19,441 bases of DNA, taken from assembly GCA_019633425.1 (NCBI GenBank), contig WSUB01000343.1, forward strand, positions 1 through 19,441. Reading direction: 5' to 3'. The notes under the pieces are model-generated. The model saw nothing but the letters and a program-made list of their open reading frames with translations. It had not been told where the DNA came from and made no database searches. Shown piece by piece: positions 8,725-19,369 of this stretch; position 1 is the stretch's first letter, and each line of letters begins with the position of its first letter. Position numbers and translations under genes: made by a program. This DNA is from Tulasnella sp. 424. Its lineage: Eukaryota; Basidiomycota; Agaricomycetes; Cantharellales; Tulasnellaceae.

Positions 8725-9260
8725 GATAGCTGTGAAGTTGGCGGCGGAGTGAGCTGGTAAGGTAATGGTGGAGCCCTTGAAGGAGATAGGTAGGTAAATA
8801 AGTACATCGTGAAGCACATCCGGGAGGCGAGTGCGAAGTTTGACGAAGCAAACCATCCTACTTTAGAAATACTTCAGCCGCTCTTCCTTGCGCTATATCT
8901 GATTTCGGAAAAAATGCCTCACAGCCCTTGGCACTGCAACTTCCCTTATCTTGTGGTGCCTGACCGTGTGAGATGTTGACAAACTCGCGACAACACCTCA
9001 ACTTCATCGCGAGAGGAGAGAGAGACCCACCGCTACGGGACCAATGCGGCGTGCCCATGATTAACTTTGCGAAGAAGGGCATAAGCTGTCCCGGTGGTGA
9101 AGACTCATTCCCCTTCCCCTCCCCGTGTACGAGCTTCCACCCACTGGCACTCCCTCGTAAACACTCCATCAACTTCCCCCATCCCTCTTCCTCTCTCCAA
9201 ATCCCGTCCACGAACGGCGAATCTTATCTTCACCTAGTATCGTCCCGTTTAAAACACCCT
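8725..9260 (+). promoter_or_regulatory. Upstream region of kinase-TPR gene 2
   Basis: Counterpart of 1124-1652. It keeps the GGTA tetranucleotide run near 8787-8802, the gtgcctgaccgtgtgagatgtt block near 8956, and a pyrimidine-rich tract at about 9175-9210 just before the start codon. The long C run of copy 1 is absent. Presumed promoter and 5' UTR of the second kinase gene. Confidence 0.5.
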
Positions 9261-11759
9261 ATGCCAGTAGACGAAAACCACGGTGCCGGCCCTTCCGCTG
9301 TGCCCGAGTCACTGTCAAACTCGAACCACGACGCTTCCTCTGGTGGATTCCTGTCGAGCGCTAAGCTGGTACGTCCTTCCCGGGTCTCAAAGCCGAGCAA
9401 CATCAGTGACTCACCAAAATTGCTTTTTTTCATAGAGGGAGAAGCTCAGCAAACTCGCGGATCGACGGATTGATATCTCTTCTATCGAATTCCCCAACGA
9501 CGCACGCAAGTTCTACGGAGCAAGTGCGACAGTTTCGCAAGCCTTCTTGGGCCCTCCCTCCGGTTCCGAAAATACTACTGGTCAAACCAGTCCGACCGAA
9601 AACAAAGGTCTCAACATACCTGGTCCTGCTGAAGAACAGCGGAAGGTCGGTACCAATAAACCTTTCTAGCAATTGATACTGACGACCAGCGGCTCAACAA
9701 TTCCAAACTCGTATACAGCCTGTTGCCGTCAAAAAAATGAAGATATCAAATGACCCAGCGCGAGTATTAGGGGTAGGGAGATTCCGGCGAATCTGGAAGG
9801 CGTTTTAGCGCTAAGGTCTTTCGGCGCAGTTGGCACTTAGGGAAGCCGAGTTTCTGGTCGGACTTTCTCATGACAACGTCATTGAACTAGAAGGATTCGT
9901 CGAGGACCTGTCCAAGGATGTAGTGTGGCTGGTCTTCCCTTGGGAGGAGAACGGAACCTTGAAGAACTTTATCGCCTCAGCCGAGTGGGAAATCCCGGAA
10001 CGAATATGGCTGGTACGATCGAACCACTTCCCTTCAATCCAGCTCTAACACTTCAAATTGCAGATTAACGACGTGGCGAGAGGAGTCGAATACCTCCATG
10101 GCCGACAACCCCCCATCCGCCACGGCGACCTCAAATCCGTACGTTCTGAGAGCACCATATTGAACCACTGACAAACATTGTTCTGGATTTTCAGATAAAC
10201 ATATTGGTCAACTCCGAGTTTCGCGCGGTCATTACTGACTTTGGATCCGCTCGCCATCAGACAACCGACGATCCAGACACGGAGACGAGTCAAGCTGGAA
10301 ACAAACCGCAACCAGCCCTGTCGCTTGAAACAACGTCCTTTGGTCCGACCAATACCCTGTGCATAACACTGACAGGAGATCACTTCACTCTTCGTTGGGC
10401 TGCTCCGGAGCTATTGAACGAGGAGAAAGCTACCCTTGCGTGCGATATCTGGGCATTGGGATTTGTAATGTACGAGGTAAAGCTCAGGTTCTATCCTATT
10501 CATAATCGAATTTCAAACACGCGCCCCGGAATAGGTGATGACCAACTCGATTCCGTTTCAAGATGTCATCAACGACAACGCCGTTATCGTACGAGTCGTT
10601 AAGGGAGATCTCCCTTCTATCACCGACAATGCTCGCATGTTATTGATTCAGGCACTCTGTTCCCTCATGCTTGCGTGCTGGAGCATCGACCCAGAAAAAC
10701 GACCGACTGCTGAGACTTGCCAAAAGTCAATCAACTGGATGGTGAGTATTGCTGACTTCGGGTTAATTACATGCAATTGACCAAAGTTTGATATAGCCTA
10801 TGATTAAGCCAAGCCCGATCCGGACCGCAGATGCAGCGGCCTCGAGAGCTCGCTCACCCGCGCTTCTCATGAAACTGGGAGACGTCTACCTGCGGCAGGG
10901 TGACTACCTGAACGCGTCGGACCTGTTTACCAAGGCTCTGGATAGCTACAGAGAAATCGGCGACAGCCAAGGAAAGGCGGCGGCACTGGACGAGCTGGCA
11001 CAAGTGCATCGGCTTCGAGACGAGAACGACAAGGCCGTCGCATTTTACTCCGAGGCCCTCCAAATTCACACCGAAATCGGCGACAGGCAAGGGAGAGCCT
11101 CCGCTCTTTGGGGTCTCGCTGAAGTGCATCGGCTTCGAAGGGAGTACAGCCAGGCGATCACATTCTACTCCGAGTCCCTAGACATCTACACCGACATCGG
11201 CAAAAGGCAAGGGAAAGCCGACGCTCTGGAGGGTCTCGCTGAGGTGCATCGGCTTCGAGGAGAGTACAGCCAGGCGATCGCATTCTACTCCAAAACCCTA
11301 GACATCCGCACCGACATCGGCGACAGGCAAGGGAGAGCCGACGCTCTGCAGGGGCTCGCTAACGTGCATCGACTTCGGAACGAGTACAGCCGGGCGATCG
11401 CATTCTACTCCGAGGCTCTAGAAATCTGCACCGACCTCGGCGACAGGTCCGGAAGAGCCTTTACTTTACGGAATCTTGCCCGCGTCTATCGGTCCCAAAA
11501 AGAGTATGGCCAAGCCATGTCGCTCTTTTCAGAGGCCTTGGAAATCGATACCGATACCGGGGACCGATACGGCAGAGCTCACTCTCTGTTGGGCCTTGCT
11601 AACGTGCATCGCGATCGGGGGAACTACGGGGACGCAATTGACCCTTATACAAAAGCTGCAGAAGTCTTCGAACAAATCGGAGACACTCAAAGTGCCGCTT
11701 ACGCTTCGAACCAAGCTACTGAAGTCCGTCAAATATCCCTGGGAGAAGAAGCTGCTTGA
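9261..11759 (+). CDS. TKL-type protein kinase with C-terminal TPR array, copy 2 (7 TPRs)
   Basis: Eight exons with the same boundaries and phases as copy 1: 9261-9368, 9436-9645, 9719-9772, 9830-10012, 10064-10138, 10195-10476, 10535-10741, 10797-11759 (693 residues). Kinase motifs are all present: KFYGASATV loop, PVAVKKMK, REAEFL helix, HGDLKS, TDFGSAR, RWAAPE, CDIWALG and WSIDPEKRP. Exon 2 is 9 nt shorter than in copy 1, losing three residues just before VAVK, and one whole 40-residue TPR is absent. The intron-3 donor is GTAGGG where the other copies have GTAAGG, possibly weaker. The start ATG is at the same place as in copy 1. The downstream spacer is shortened, bringing the converging MFAP1 copy B within about 320 bp. 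Probably functional, judging by the unbroken frame. Confidence 0.88.
10848..11690 (+). repeat. 120-bp tandem repeats encoding TPRs, gene 2 (7 units)
   Basis: Seven units of about 120 bp in register with those of genes 1 and 3. Units 2-5 share the LAEVHRLR and FYSEAL cores. First and last units are the most distinct within the gene and the most alike between genes (LRQGDYLNAS at the start, DRGNYGDAID at the end). This indicates conserved end caps with gain or loss of middle units. Confidence 0.8.
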
Positions 11760-12081
11760 TAGTTATTGGGGGCATTCGAGATTTGGGGAGATCGATATTT
11801 GATTCGATTCGGAAGTCCAAGTTACGTTGGTGACGCGCGACTTTCATTGCTGCACCGTCTGTTGACCGAACGCCTCGTCATCTCCATCGTCTTTTGTTAC
11901 ACGCTTTAATAGAAAACGCTCCCGTGTATATCATTGGTCTTAGGATGCATACAAGCGAACTTCTGAGCGCGCGTCGCCGTTCCGGACCTCAATCTTCACT
12001 TGCTTTCATTAGACAGTTCACGGCCCGTCTTCACAGCGTTAGAGGGAACCGAATTGTTTGAAAAGAGGCACCTGCCCTGCG
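11760..12081. other. Shortened spacer between kinase gene 2 and MFAP1 copy B
   Basis: Holds the kinase 3' flank (homologous to 4275-4550), then at about 12034 jumps straight into the sequence that follows the MFAP1 stop (homologous to about 5430-5488). Compared with unit 1 roughly 890 bp is missing. The two converging genes now share a spacer of about 320 bp that must hold both 3' ends. Confidence 0.7.
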
Positions 12082-14062
12082 TCACTGCACCCTCCTTCTC
12101 TTATCCGCCGCATACTGGTCCCGTTCTCTAACCATCGACCTTGACCTTGACCGCCGTCTCCTCCCATCATCCATCTCATATCCCCTGCGCGGTGGTGAAT
12201 ACGACCTCGACCTCCTCCTCGCAGCACGATCATCGTCCCTTGGCCCTCTCTCCCGATCGTACCCCCGGTCTCGATCATCACGACGTCGATCATCGCGGTA
12301 GCCTCCCCCTCGAGAATCACGATAGTCCCTCCTGTCGTCCCTTCGGGGAGGTGGTCCTCGGTCGTCTCGGTCTTTCCATGAACCGCCGCCACCTCGATCG
12401 TTCCGGCTGCTCTCCTCTTGCGCTGGTCGACTCCCGATTCCGAACCTCTTGGTCGGTGGACCAGCAACGCTGTTCGAGCCCGTTGCAGCGTCAGGTCCAC
12501 CTTCGCCACCGTTGACCGGATTCGAAGGGCAGTCTAAATAAGGGGAGGGGGTCGAACGGACCTGATTAGAAACACGAAAGGCCCCCTAGTTTACAATCAG
12601 TCAAGACCCTCACCTTTTTTTAGATGAGGCCCACCGCAAATGAAGCAGCTCGCCCCTCCTCCCTTCCCATCGGTTCCCACTCGAGTCGTATCCTGGTCCG
12701 CCAAGTGCGTATACTTCGTCCGACTCCTCTTGCCAAAGTCTTTGACCTGCATGACTTTCGGCAACATGGATATATCGAGCGTCGATTCGGTAGCTTCAGT
12801 GTAGTCGTGTCGTTGGAGGATCTCTGAATCCTGAAGAACGCCGCCGAAGATAGGATCAGCACCAGCTCGGAAGCTAGTAATAATGAAAAACAGAATAGAG
12901 TAGCGTACCTGGTGGAAAGCACCCTTGTGGTAGTACTTTTGCAAAAATTTCTGCTGTCCCTTGGGCTTTTCGTCTCTCAGCTTTTTAGCTCGTTCCAGAT
13001 CCTCTTTCAAACGCTGCTCTTCCGGCATCGCCCGTCTCCTTTCGATTTCCTCCCTCTCCACCTCCCGGGCTCGTTGTGCTTCCTTGTCCCGTTTGATTCG
13101 ACCGAGTTCGCGGAGACGCCATGCTTCGAACTCGCCTTGGGTGTCGAGACCGTCCGTATCGTCGACGTCGGGGATGATATCTTCGGCTTCCTCTATTCAA
13201 ATAATCGCGGGAGTCAACGACGCTCCAGACGAAGAAAAAATTAAACAGAGCTTACTTTCCGCCAATTCCCGCTTGATGCTCTCAGCAACCAGGTTGTGAC
13301 TGTCTTTCTTCTTCTGTTCAGCCTCTCGTTCCCGTTTTGCTATCGCCTCTTCGCTATTGGGGTCATCTTCCTCTCGTTCCACGACGGTAGCTCGGCTACG
13401 TCTGTAAAGGCATTCGAAGTCCGTCAGACCAATCACACAGCAGAGCTGAGGTAAGTCGAATCCTCACTTTGGTACGAAAACGGGGCGGAATTGAAATTTG
13501 GGCTTCACTTCCTCTTCTTCCTCTTCCTCTGAGGACTCCTCTTCGCTGGAACCTGACTGAATGGAAGGCAAGTTAGAAGGTTCAAGGAGAGGGTCTAGTT
13601 CCCTGAGGACGATTTGAACGACGTTCACCTCTTCCTCTTCGTTCTCTTTTTCCGACGTTTCTTCCGATTTTACGAGAAGACGAAAGCGGTAGTGGTTAGC
13701 TCCGAGAGTCTACCCAGGAGACTAATGTATCGCTTCCTCTGACCTTTTTCCTCCATACTCGTCCTCCTTCCCAGCGACAGTCACTTTGCCCCGCTCATCG
13801 ATATTCACATCCTTCAAAGCTACATTCATCGCCCCTTCTTCTTCAGTTTCTGATTCTGCAACGGCCCATCCCCGCCGCCGACACTGACAGCTCCCAGAGG
13901 CATATCCTCTGCCAACTCTTCTTCATCCACCTGCTGCTAATCTTCGTCCTCGTCTGAATCCGAAGGTTGTGCGGCACCGGCGCCTTTTGGAGCTTTGCCC
14001 TTGAAGTACCGTTGAGCTGGCCGTGCTATTCGTGGAGCGGGCTTTCGGGGTGCTGTCGACAT
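12082..14062 (-). pseudogene. MFAP1: MFAP1-like splicing factor gene, copy B (5' end damaged, 3' part intact)
   Basis: Same seven-exon plan as copy A. Exons 3-7 are open and correctly spliced in silico: 13556-13468, 13401-13256, 13192-12909, 12830-12614, 12533-12082. They encode [61 protein letters not shown], a knuckle-like C-X2-C-X3-H-X4-C motif (CFICGGPHLKKDC) and an Arg/Asp/Ser-rich tail ending RRRVQ with TGA at 12084-12082. The 5' part is broken: in-frame TAG at 13939-13937 in exon 1, an 11-nt deletion near 13755 relative to copy A, and loss of the exon-2 acceptor (AG to AA, 13670). A shortened protein from a downstream start is possible. MFAP1 proteins act in pre-mRNA splicing; an intact gene is expected elsewhere in the genome. 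Confidence 0.8.
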
Positions 14063-15190
14063 GATGGGGAGGGGCGGAGAAGGTGGTGGTCCAAGTCGAA
14101 ATTCCCAGTAAAGTTGGACCTGTCCGCGCAGGGGTGACAATAACAAAGGACTCCGCTCGCTGCACCTTGAATTCCCCAGCTGCCTTGCAATTCGGGAGGG
14201 CGCAAACTCACCAGCTGACCGCGAGCATATATCACGCCATGATGCTTCCTATGAGCCTGCAATGAGAGATACCTGCGCTATCTGTCTCTGTCTGTCGTAA
14301 GGCGTATCAGCACGGTCGCGTTCGCTGATTCGATACAGGAGACTTGATCACAGCTTCCCTCGTTCTGTTTCCCGACATTACTATATATAAAATCAATGCA
14401 GTTGAGTTATTTAATATTTTCGAGCCAACCCGTACTTTTACGTGTGTCTTCTCGATTGAACGGCATTGAGAAACGGTGTCGTATTTGTCGCCGCCCCGTT
14501 GGGATCGCTCAGAAATGCCGCAACGATCTGCGAATGGGGAAGACAATCACGAAGCGTCACATGGACGCGGTCCAAATATTTCCGTGAGGTTATTTCCGGT
14601 GTTTCTCTCGCAGTTCCCCCAAATTGCCTGCACTGTGCAAGTGATCGCCAAGTTGATGCTCCCAAGGACACGTTTGTCCATCTCCGGGGTACTGAAAATC
14701 CCCCCATTCACCTTTCCGGTCTCCCTGAGTCGTAATCAATAGGAGGAAAGTGGACAATTTTACGGTGCGGTGGTGTGGCATCCCCGGTCAACCCGTCGAC
14801 GGCCGGTAAGCTTAGGATGGATCGTAGTTCGGTGCCCTTGCCTGGATTTTCATGGGATTGCGCCACATGCGTTGAACAAAGACCGGCATTGCTTTCTGAA
14901 TCGTATGTACTGCAAAGTGCGATGATTTCGCGGTTGGTGTCTGGCGGCAAAGGACAAGAGGGTCGATGTCCTTAATTGGCTTGGCAAGAAGGCACCTAAA
15001 TATGGAGAGGCCTGTCTCAACACTGCGTCATTATGGCCGGCGGCGTTCTTCGCGCTTTTGTTCGTGCCATTATTGTGCCGAACTACATCCTCAACACGGC
15101 GCGCGCTGCGACCTAAATCGAGCCATCCACAGCCGACAACGTTGGAGGCAAGGGGATGGTTTGAGATCGAAAAGAGGCACCTGCCCTGCG
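14063..15190 (-). promoter_or_regulatory. MFAP1: Upstream region of MFAP1 copy B
   Basis: Homologous to 7472-8540, including a TATA-like stretch near 14226-14232, the cccgtcgacgg palindrome near 14791, and the block gtcggcttgg-like ttaattggcttggcaagaag near 14971 that precedes the third MFAP1 stub. Several 60-90 codon frames on both strands differ between the copies and carry no domains, so nothing is called as a gene. Confidence 0.4.
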
Positions 15191-15366
15191 TCACTGCACC
15201 CTCCTTCTCTTATCCGCCGCATACTGGTCCCGCTCTCTTTCCATCGACCTTGACCTTGACCGCCTTCTCCTTCCATCATCCCTATCATATCCTTTGCGCG
15301 GTGTTGAATACGACCTCGACGTCCTCCTTGCAGCCCGATCATCGTCCCTTGGCCCTCTTTCCCGAT
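15191..15366 (-). pseudogene. Truncated MFAP1-like 3' end, stub 3
   Basis: Third copy of the MFAP1 exon-7 fragment. In the MFAP1 frame it reads through the Ser/Arg-rich tail to RERDQYAADKRRRVQ and the normal TGA at 15193-15191. It is joined at about 15366 to the gtgaagttggcgg segment at the same junction as stubs 1 and 2. A different frame across this region is open for 177 codons (15624-15091), but that frame is interrupted in units 1 and 2. Confidence 0.78.
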
Positions 15367-15807
15367 AGTTGTGAAGTTGGCGGGGGAGAGCGAGCTGGTA
15401 ATGGTGAAGCCCTTGAAGTAGATAGGTAGGTAAGTAAGTACATCGTGAAGTTCATCGGGGAGGCGATTGCGGAAGTTTGACGAAGCGAACAATCCGATTT
15501 CCTCTTTTGAAAATACCTCAACGGCTCGTCCTTGGATTTCGGCAAAAATGCCTCTCAACACTTCGTGGTTGTGCGGTGCAACTTCCTTTATGTTGTGGCC
15601 CGTGACCGTGTGATATGTTGACAAATTTAAACTCAGAGACCCAATGCGGCGTGCCCATAGTGCACCTTGCGAAAAAGGGCAGGCAGAGATGCAGGCTGTC
15701 CCGGTGGTGAAAACTCGTTACCCTTCCCGTGCACGATCCACCACCTACTCCCCCGTAAACACTCCATCAGCTTCTCCCCTCCCTCTTACTCTCTACAAAG
15801 CCCATCT
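15367..15807 (+). promoter_or_regulatory. Upstream region of kinase-TPR gene 3
   Basis: Counterpart of 1124-1652 and 8725-9260, with the GGTA-type run near 15423-15440, the gtgaccgtgtgatatgttgac block near 15601 and a CT-rich tract near 15745-15798. A stretch of about 40 bp present in the other two units (around the caccgcgagagg sequence) is missing after the tgttgacaaa block. Presumed promoter and 5' UTR. Confidence 0.5.
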
Positions 15808-18364
15808 ATGGACGGTGAATCTTATCGTCACCCAGCATCGTCCGGTTTGAAACGTCTTTTACCAACAGGCGAAAACCACGATGCCGGCCCCTCCGCTGTG
15901 CCTGAGTCACCGTCAAACTCGAACCCCGATGCTTCCTCTGGTGGATTCCTGCAAAGCGCTAAACTGGTACGTCCTTCCCAAGTCTTAAAGCTGGGCAAGA
16001 TCAGTAACTCACCAAAACTCCTTTTTCCATTAGAGGGAGAAGCTCAGCAAACTCGCGGATCGACGAATTGATATCTCTTCTATCGAATTCCCCAACGACG
16101 CACGCAAGTTCTCTGGAGCAAGTGCGACAGTTTCACAAGCCTTCTTGATCCCTCCCTCCGGTACTGAAAACACGAGTGGTCAAACCAATCCGACCAAAAA
16201 GAGACGTTTCAACGTACCTGGTCCTGCCGGAGAAGCGTCTCCCCAGCGGAAGGTTGGTACCAGGCCCCTTTCTGGCGATCGACACTGACGACCAGCGGCT
16301 CAACAATTCAACCTCGTATATAGACTGTTGCTGTCAAGAAAATGAAGATATCCGGTGACCCAGCGCGGGTATTGGGGGTAAGGAGACTCCGGCGAATCGC
16401 GTCGGCGTTTCAGCGTTGAGGTCTTTCGGTTCAGTTGTCACTTAGGGAAGCAGAGTTTCTGGTCGGACTTTCTCACAGAAACATCATCAAGCTAGAAGGA
16501 TTCGTTGAGGACTTGTCCAAGGATGTAGTGTGGCTGGTCTTTCCTTGGGAGGAGAACGGAACCTTGAAGGACTTTATCGCCTCAGCCGAGTGGGAAATCC
16601 CGGAGCGAATATGGCTGGTACGATCGAATAACTGCCCTTCAATCCACTCTAACACTTTAAATTGCAGATCGACGACGTAGCTAGAGGAGTCGAATACCTC
16701 CATGGTCAACAACCCCCCATCCGCCACGGCGACCTCAAATCCGTACGTTCTGAGAGCATTATATTGAACCACTGGCAAACCTCGCTCTGGATTTTTAGAT
16801 AAACATATTGGTCAACTCCGAGTACCGTGCGGTCATTACCGACTTTGGATCCGCTCGCAATCAGACAACCGAGGATCCAGACCAGGAGACGAGTCAAGCT
16901 GGAAACAAACCGCAACCAACCCTGTCGCTCGAAGCAACGACCAGCGGTCCGACCAATACCCTGTGCATAACACTGACGGGAGATCATTTCACTCTTCGTT
17001 GGGCTGCTCCGGAGCTGTTGAACGAGGAGAAAGCTACTCTTGCGTGCGACATCTGGGCATTGGGATTTGTAATGTACGAGGTAAAGCTCAGGTCCTATTT
17101 TATTCATAATCGAGTCTCAAATATGAGCCCTCGGAATAGGTGATGACCGACTCGATTCCTTTTCAAGATGTCATCAACGACAACGCCGTTATCGTACGGG
17201 TCGTCAAGGGAGATCTCCCTTCTATCACCGACAATGCTCGGATGTTATTGATTCAAGCACTCTGTTCCCTCATGCTTGCGTGCTGGAGCATCGACCCGGA
17301 AAAACGACCAACTGCTGGGACTTGCCAAAAGTCAATCACCTGGATGGTGAGTAATGCCGACTTGGGGTAAATTACATGCAATTGACCAAAGTTTTATCTA
17401 GCCTATGATTAAGCCAAGCCCGATACGGACCGCAGATGCAGCGGCTTCTAGATCTCGCTCACCCGCGCTTCTCATGAAACTGGGAGATATGTACCTGCGT
17501 CAGGGTGACTATCTGAACGCGTCGGACCTCTTTACCAAGGCTCTGGTCAGCTACAGAGAAATCAACGACAACGAAGGAAAGGCGGCGGCACTGGTTGGGC
17601 TGGCACAAGTGCATCGGCTTCGAGACGAGAACAAGGAGGCCATCGCATTCTACTCCGAGGCCCTCCAAATCTACACCGACATTGGCAGCAAGAAAGGGAG
17701 ATCCTTAGCTCTTTGGGGTCTCGCTGAGGTGCATCGGCTTCGAGAGGAGTACAGCGAGGCGATCACATTCTACTCCGAGGCCCTAGACATCCTCACCGAC
17801 ATCGGCGACAGGCAAGGACGAGCCGACGCTCTTTGGGGTCTCGCTGAGGTGCATCGGCTTCGAGACGAGTACAACCAGGCCATCATTTTCTACTCCGAAG
17901 ACCTAGACATCCGCACCGACACCGGCGACAAGCTAGGAAGGGCCGACGCTCTGCAGGGTCTCGCTGACGTGCATCGGCTTCAAGGCGAGTACAGCCAGGC
18001 CATCACGTTCTACTCCGAGGCCCTAGACATCCGCACCGACATCGGCGACAGGCCCGGAAGAGCCTATACTTTGCGGAGTCTTGCCCGCGTCCATTGGTCT
18101 CAAAACGAGTATAGCCAAGCCATCACACTCTTCTCAGAGGCCTCAGAAATCTCTACCGATATCGGGGACCAATTCGGCAGAGCTCACGCTCTGTTGGGCC
18201 TTGCTGACGTGCATCGCGATCAGGGGAACTACGGGGACGCAATTGGCCATTATGCAGGAGCTGCAGAAGTCTTCGAACAAATCGGAGCAACTCAAAATGC
18301 CGCTTACGCTTCACACCAAGCTGCTGAAGTCCGTCGACTATCCATGGGAGAAGAAGCTACTTGA
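15808..18364 (+). CDS. TKL-type protein kinase with C-terminal TPR array, copy 3 (7 TPRs)
   Basis: Eight exons: 15808-15966, 16034-16252, 16324-16377, 16435-16617, 16668-16742, 16799-17080, 17140-17346, 17402-18364 (713 residues from the upstream start). The ATG used by copies 1 and 2 is TTA here (15859), but an in-frame ATG occurs 17 codons upstream at 15808, where the other copies have ACG; I use it as the start. The kinase is otherwise complete: KFSGASATV loop, TVAVKKMK, HGDLKS (non-RD), TDFGSAR, RWAAPE, CDIWALG and WSIDPEKRP. Seven 40-residue TPRs follow, with more varied middle units than copy 1. Introns are 50-71 nt and match the other copies in place and phase. Unlike units 1 and 2, no long MFAP1 copy follows. 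Confidence 0.85.
17453..18295 (+). repeat. 120-bp tandem repeats encoding TPRs, gene 3 (7 units)
   Basis: Seven 120-bp units in register with gene 2. The cap units are conserved (LRQGDYLNAS first, DQGNYGDAIG last). Middle units differ from those of genes 1 and 2 at the same subset of positions, for example the residues after HRLR and before FYSE. Confidence 0.8.
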
Positions 18365-18971
18365 TAGTTATCAGGGGGCATTCGAGATTTGGGGAGATCG
18401 ATATTCCATTCGAGTCGGAAGCCCAAGTCACGCACATGACGCGCGAATTTCATTGCTGTATAGTCTGTTGACCGAAAGGCTCACTCATCGTCTCCATCGT
18501 CTTTTATTACACGCTTTATTACAAAACGTTCCCGTGTATATTATTGGTCTTGGGATGGATACAAGCAAACCTCTGAGCGCGCCTCGCCGTTCGAGGGCTC
18601 GATCATCACTTGCTTTCACTTAATTAGACGGTTCATGGTCCGTCTTCATACCCGAGTGTCGGCGTGGAGAATCATTCGAACTGAGGGACCATCAAGCTCA
18701 CTCTGCACTCAATCTACCGAATCGCACTATTGGGAAGGACGACAGGTTCGATTACGGATGCGAGAGACGCACGGTGGAGAGGTCAGGGGGGCCCGCAGCT
18801 GTTATCCCGTATAGCAAGGTGGGGGAAGGTATGATATTGTCTAATACAACCCGTGGGATTATCTACCGCCGGAGGCTCCCCTCTCCAACGGAGGGATAAC
18901 ATCCACAAGGGCGGGAGGGACGTTTATTACACCCCGGTGGGGTGCGGTAGACCGGACGGTCGTGGAAGACT
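18365..18971 (+). other. 3' flank of kinase-TPR gene 3 and right end of the array
   Basis: Homologous to 4275-4740 of unit 1, including the block ctattgggaaggacgacagg (near 18727) and the ataacatccacaagggcggg block near 18896. About 110 bp at roughly 18771-18890 has no match in unit 1, so one unit gained or the other lost sequence. Homology ends near 18945. An open frame at 18081-18623 starts inside the TPR exon in another frame and is not credible as a gene; its last third matches the 4314-4511 frame of unit 1. Confidence 0.55.
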
Positions 18972-19369
18972 TCAGTTTCCCGACTCAGTTCCTTCTCGCT
19001 GCTCGCCGGTGTTTCCCCCGTATATGGTCCTAATTAAGCAAACAATCGAGGGAATATGAGCGTTTAGTGATATGTGATAGTAATGGAGTTAGAAATAGCT
19101 CACCTTAATGGGTATTTCTGGCAAGAAACTCGCTGTAGTGAGTCTTGAGCAATCCCTTCCGATCGAAAGAAATGCTGACTAATCGATTCGTCAGGGCGCC
19201 GGCAGCAGGGTCCAACGCCCAGTCCTTCACTCCTATCAAAAGGGTTGGCGTCGCCACCGACTCCACCAGTTGAATCGTCGACGAGTTGACTGTCGCCATC
19301 GTCGTCGGTGATATTGGTAGCGGGGGAGAGGGATTGCATGATGTCCGTTTTGAAGAATAAAGCATTCAT
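18972..19369 (-). CDS. Possible small two-exon gene, unknown function
   Basis: A minus-strand frame starts at ATG 19369 (MNALFFKTDIMQ) with an acidic stretch DDDGDSQLVDDS, and reaches a good donor AAG|GTGAGC with the exon ending at 19104. A 74-nt intron (19103-19030) ends in TTAATTAG. The frame then continues for about 18 residues to TGA at 18974-18972. The product would be about 107 residues with no recognised domain. A second frame over the same bases (19365-19105) is also open and looks equally protein-like, so the frame, and the gene itself, are uncertain. It lies outside the tandem array. Confidence 0.25.

Larger units (their letters stand above)
640..18945. repeat. Tandem triplication of a kinase-TPR / MFAP1 unit
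   Basis: Three direct copies of one unit follow each other. Kinase-TPR start regions lie at 1653, 9261 and 15859 (site of the copy-1/2 start in copy 3), giving steps of about 7.6 and 6.6 kb. The shorter second step is explained by two differences in unit 2: one TPR fewer (120 bp) and about 890 bp missing between the kinase gene and the MFAP1 copy. Homology covers exons, introns, promoters and 3' flanks, so the units arose by DNA-level segmental duplication. Approximate limits are unit 1 640-8440, unit 2 8440-15110 and unit 3 15110-18945. Unit 3 is partial. Its 3' flank resembles that of unit 1 more than the shortened flank of unit 2. Confidence 0.9.
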
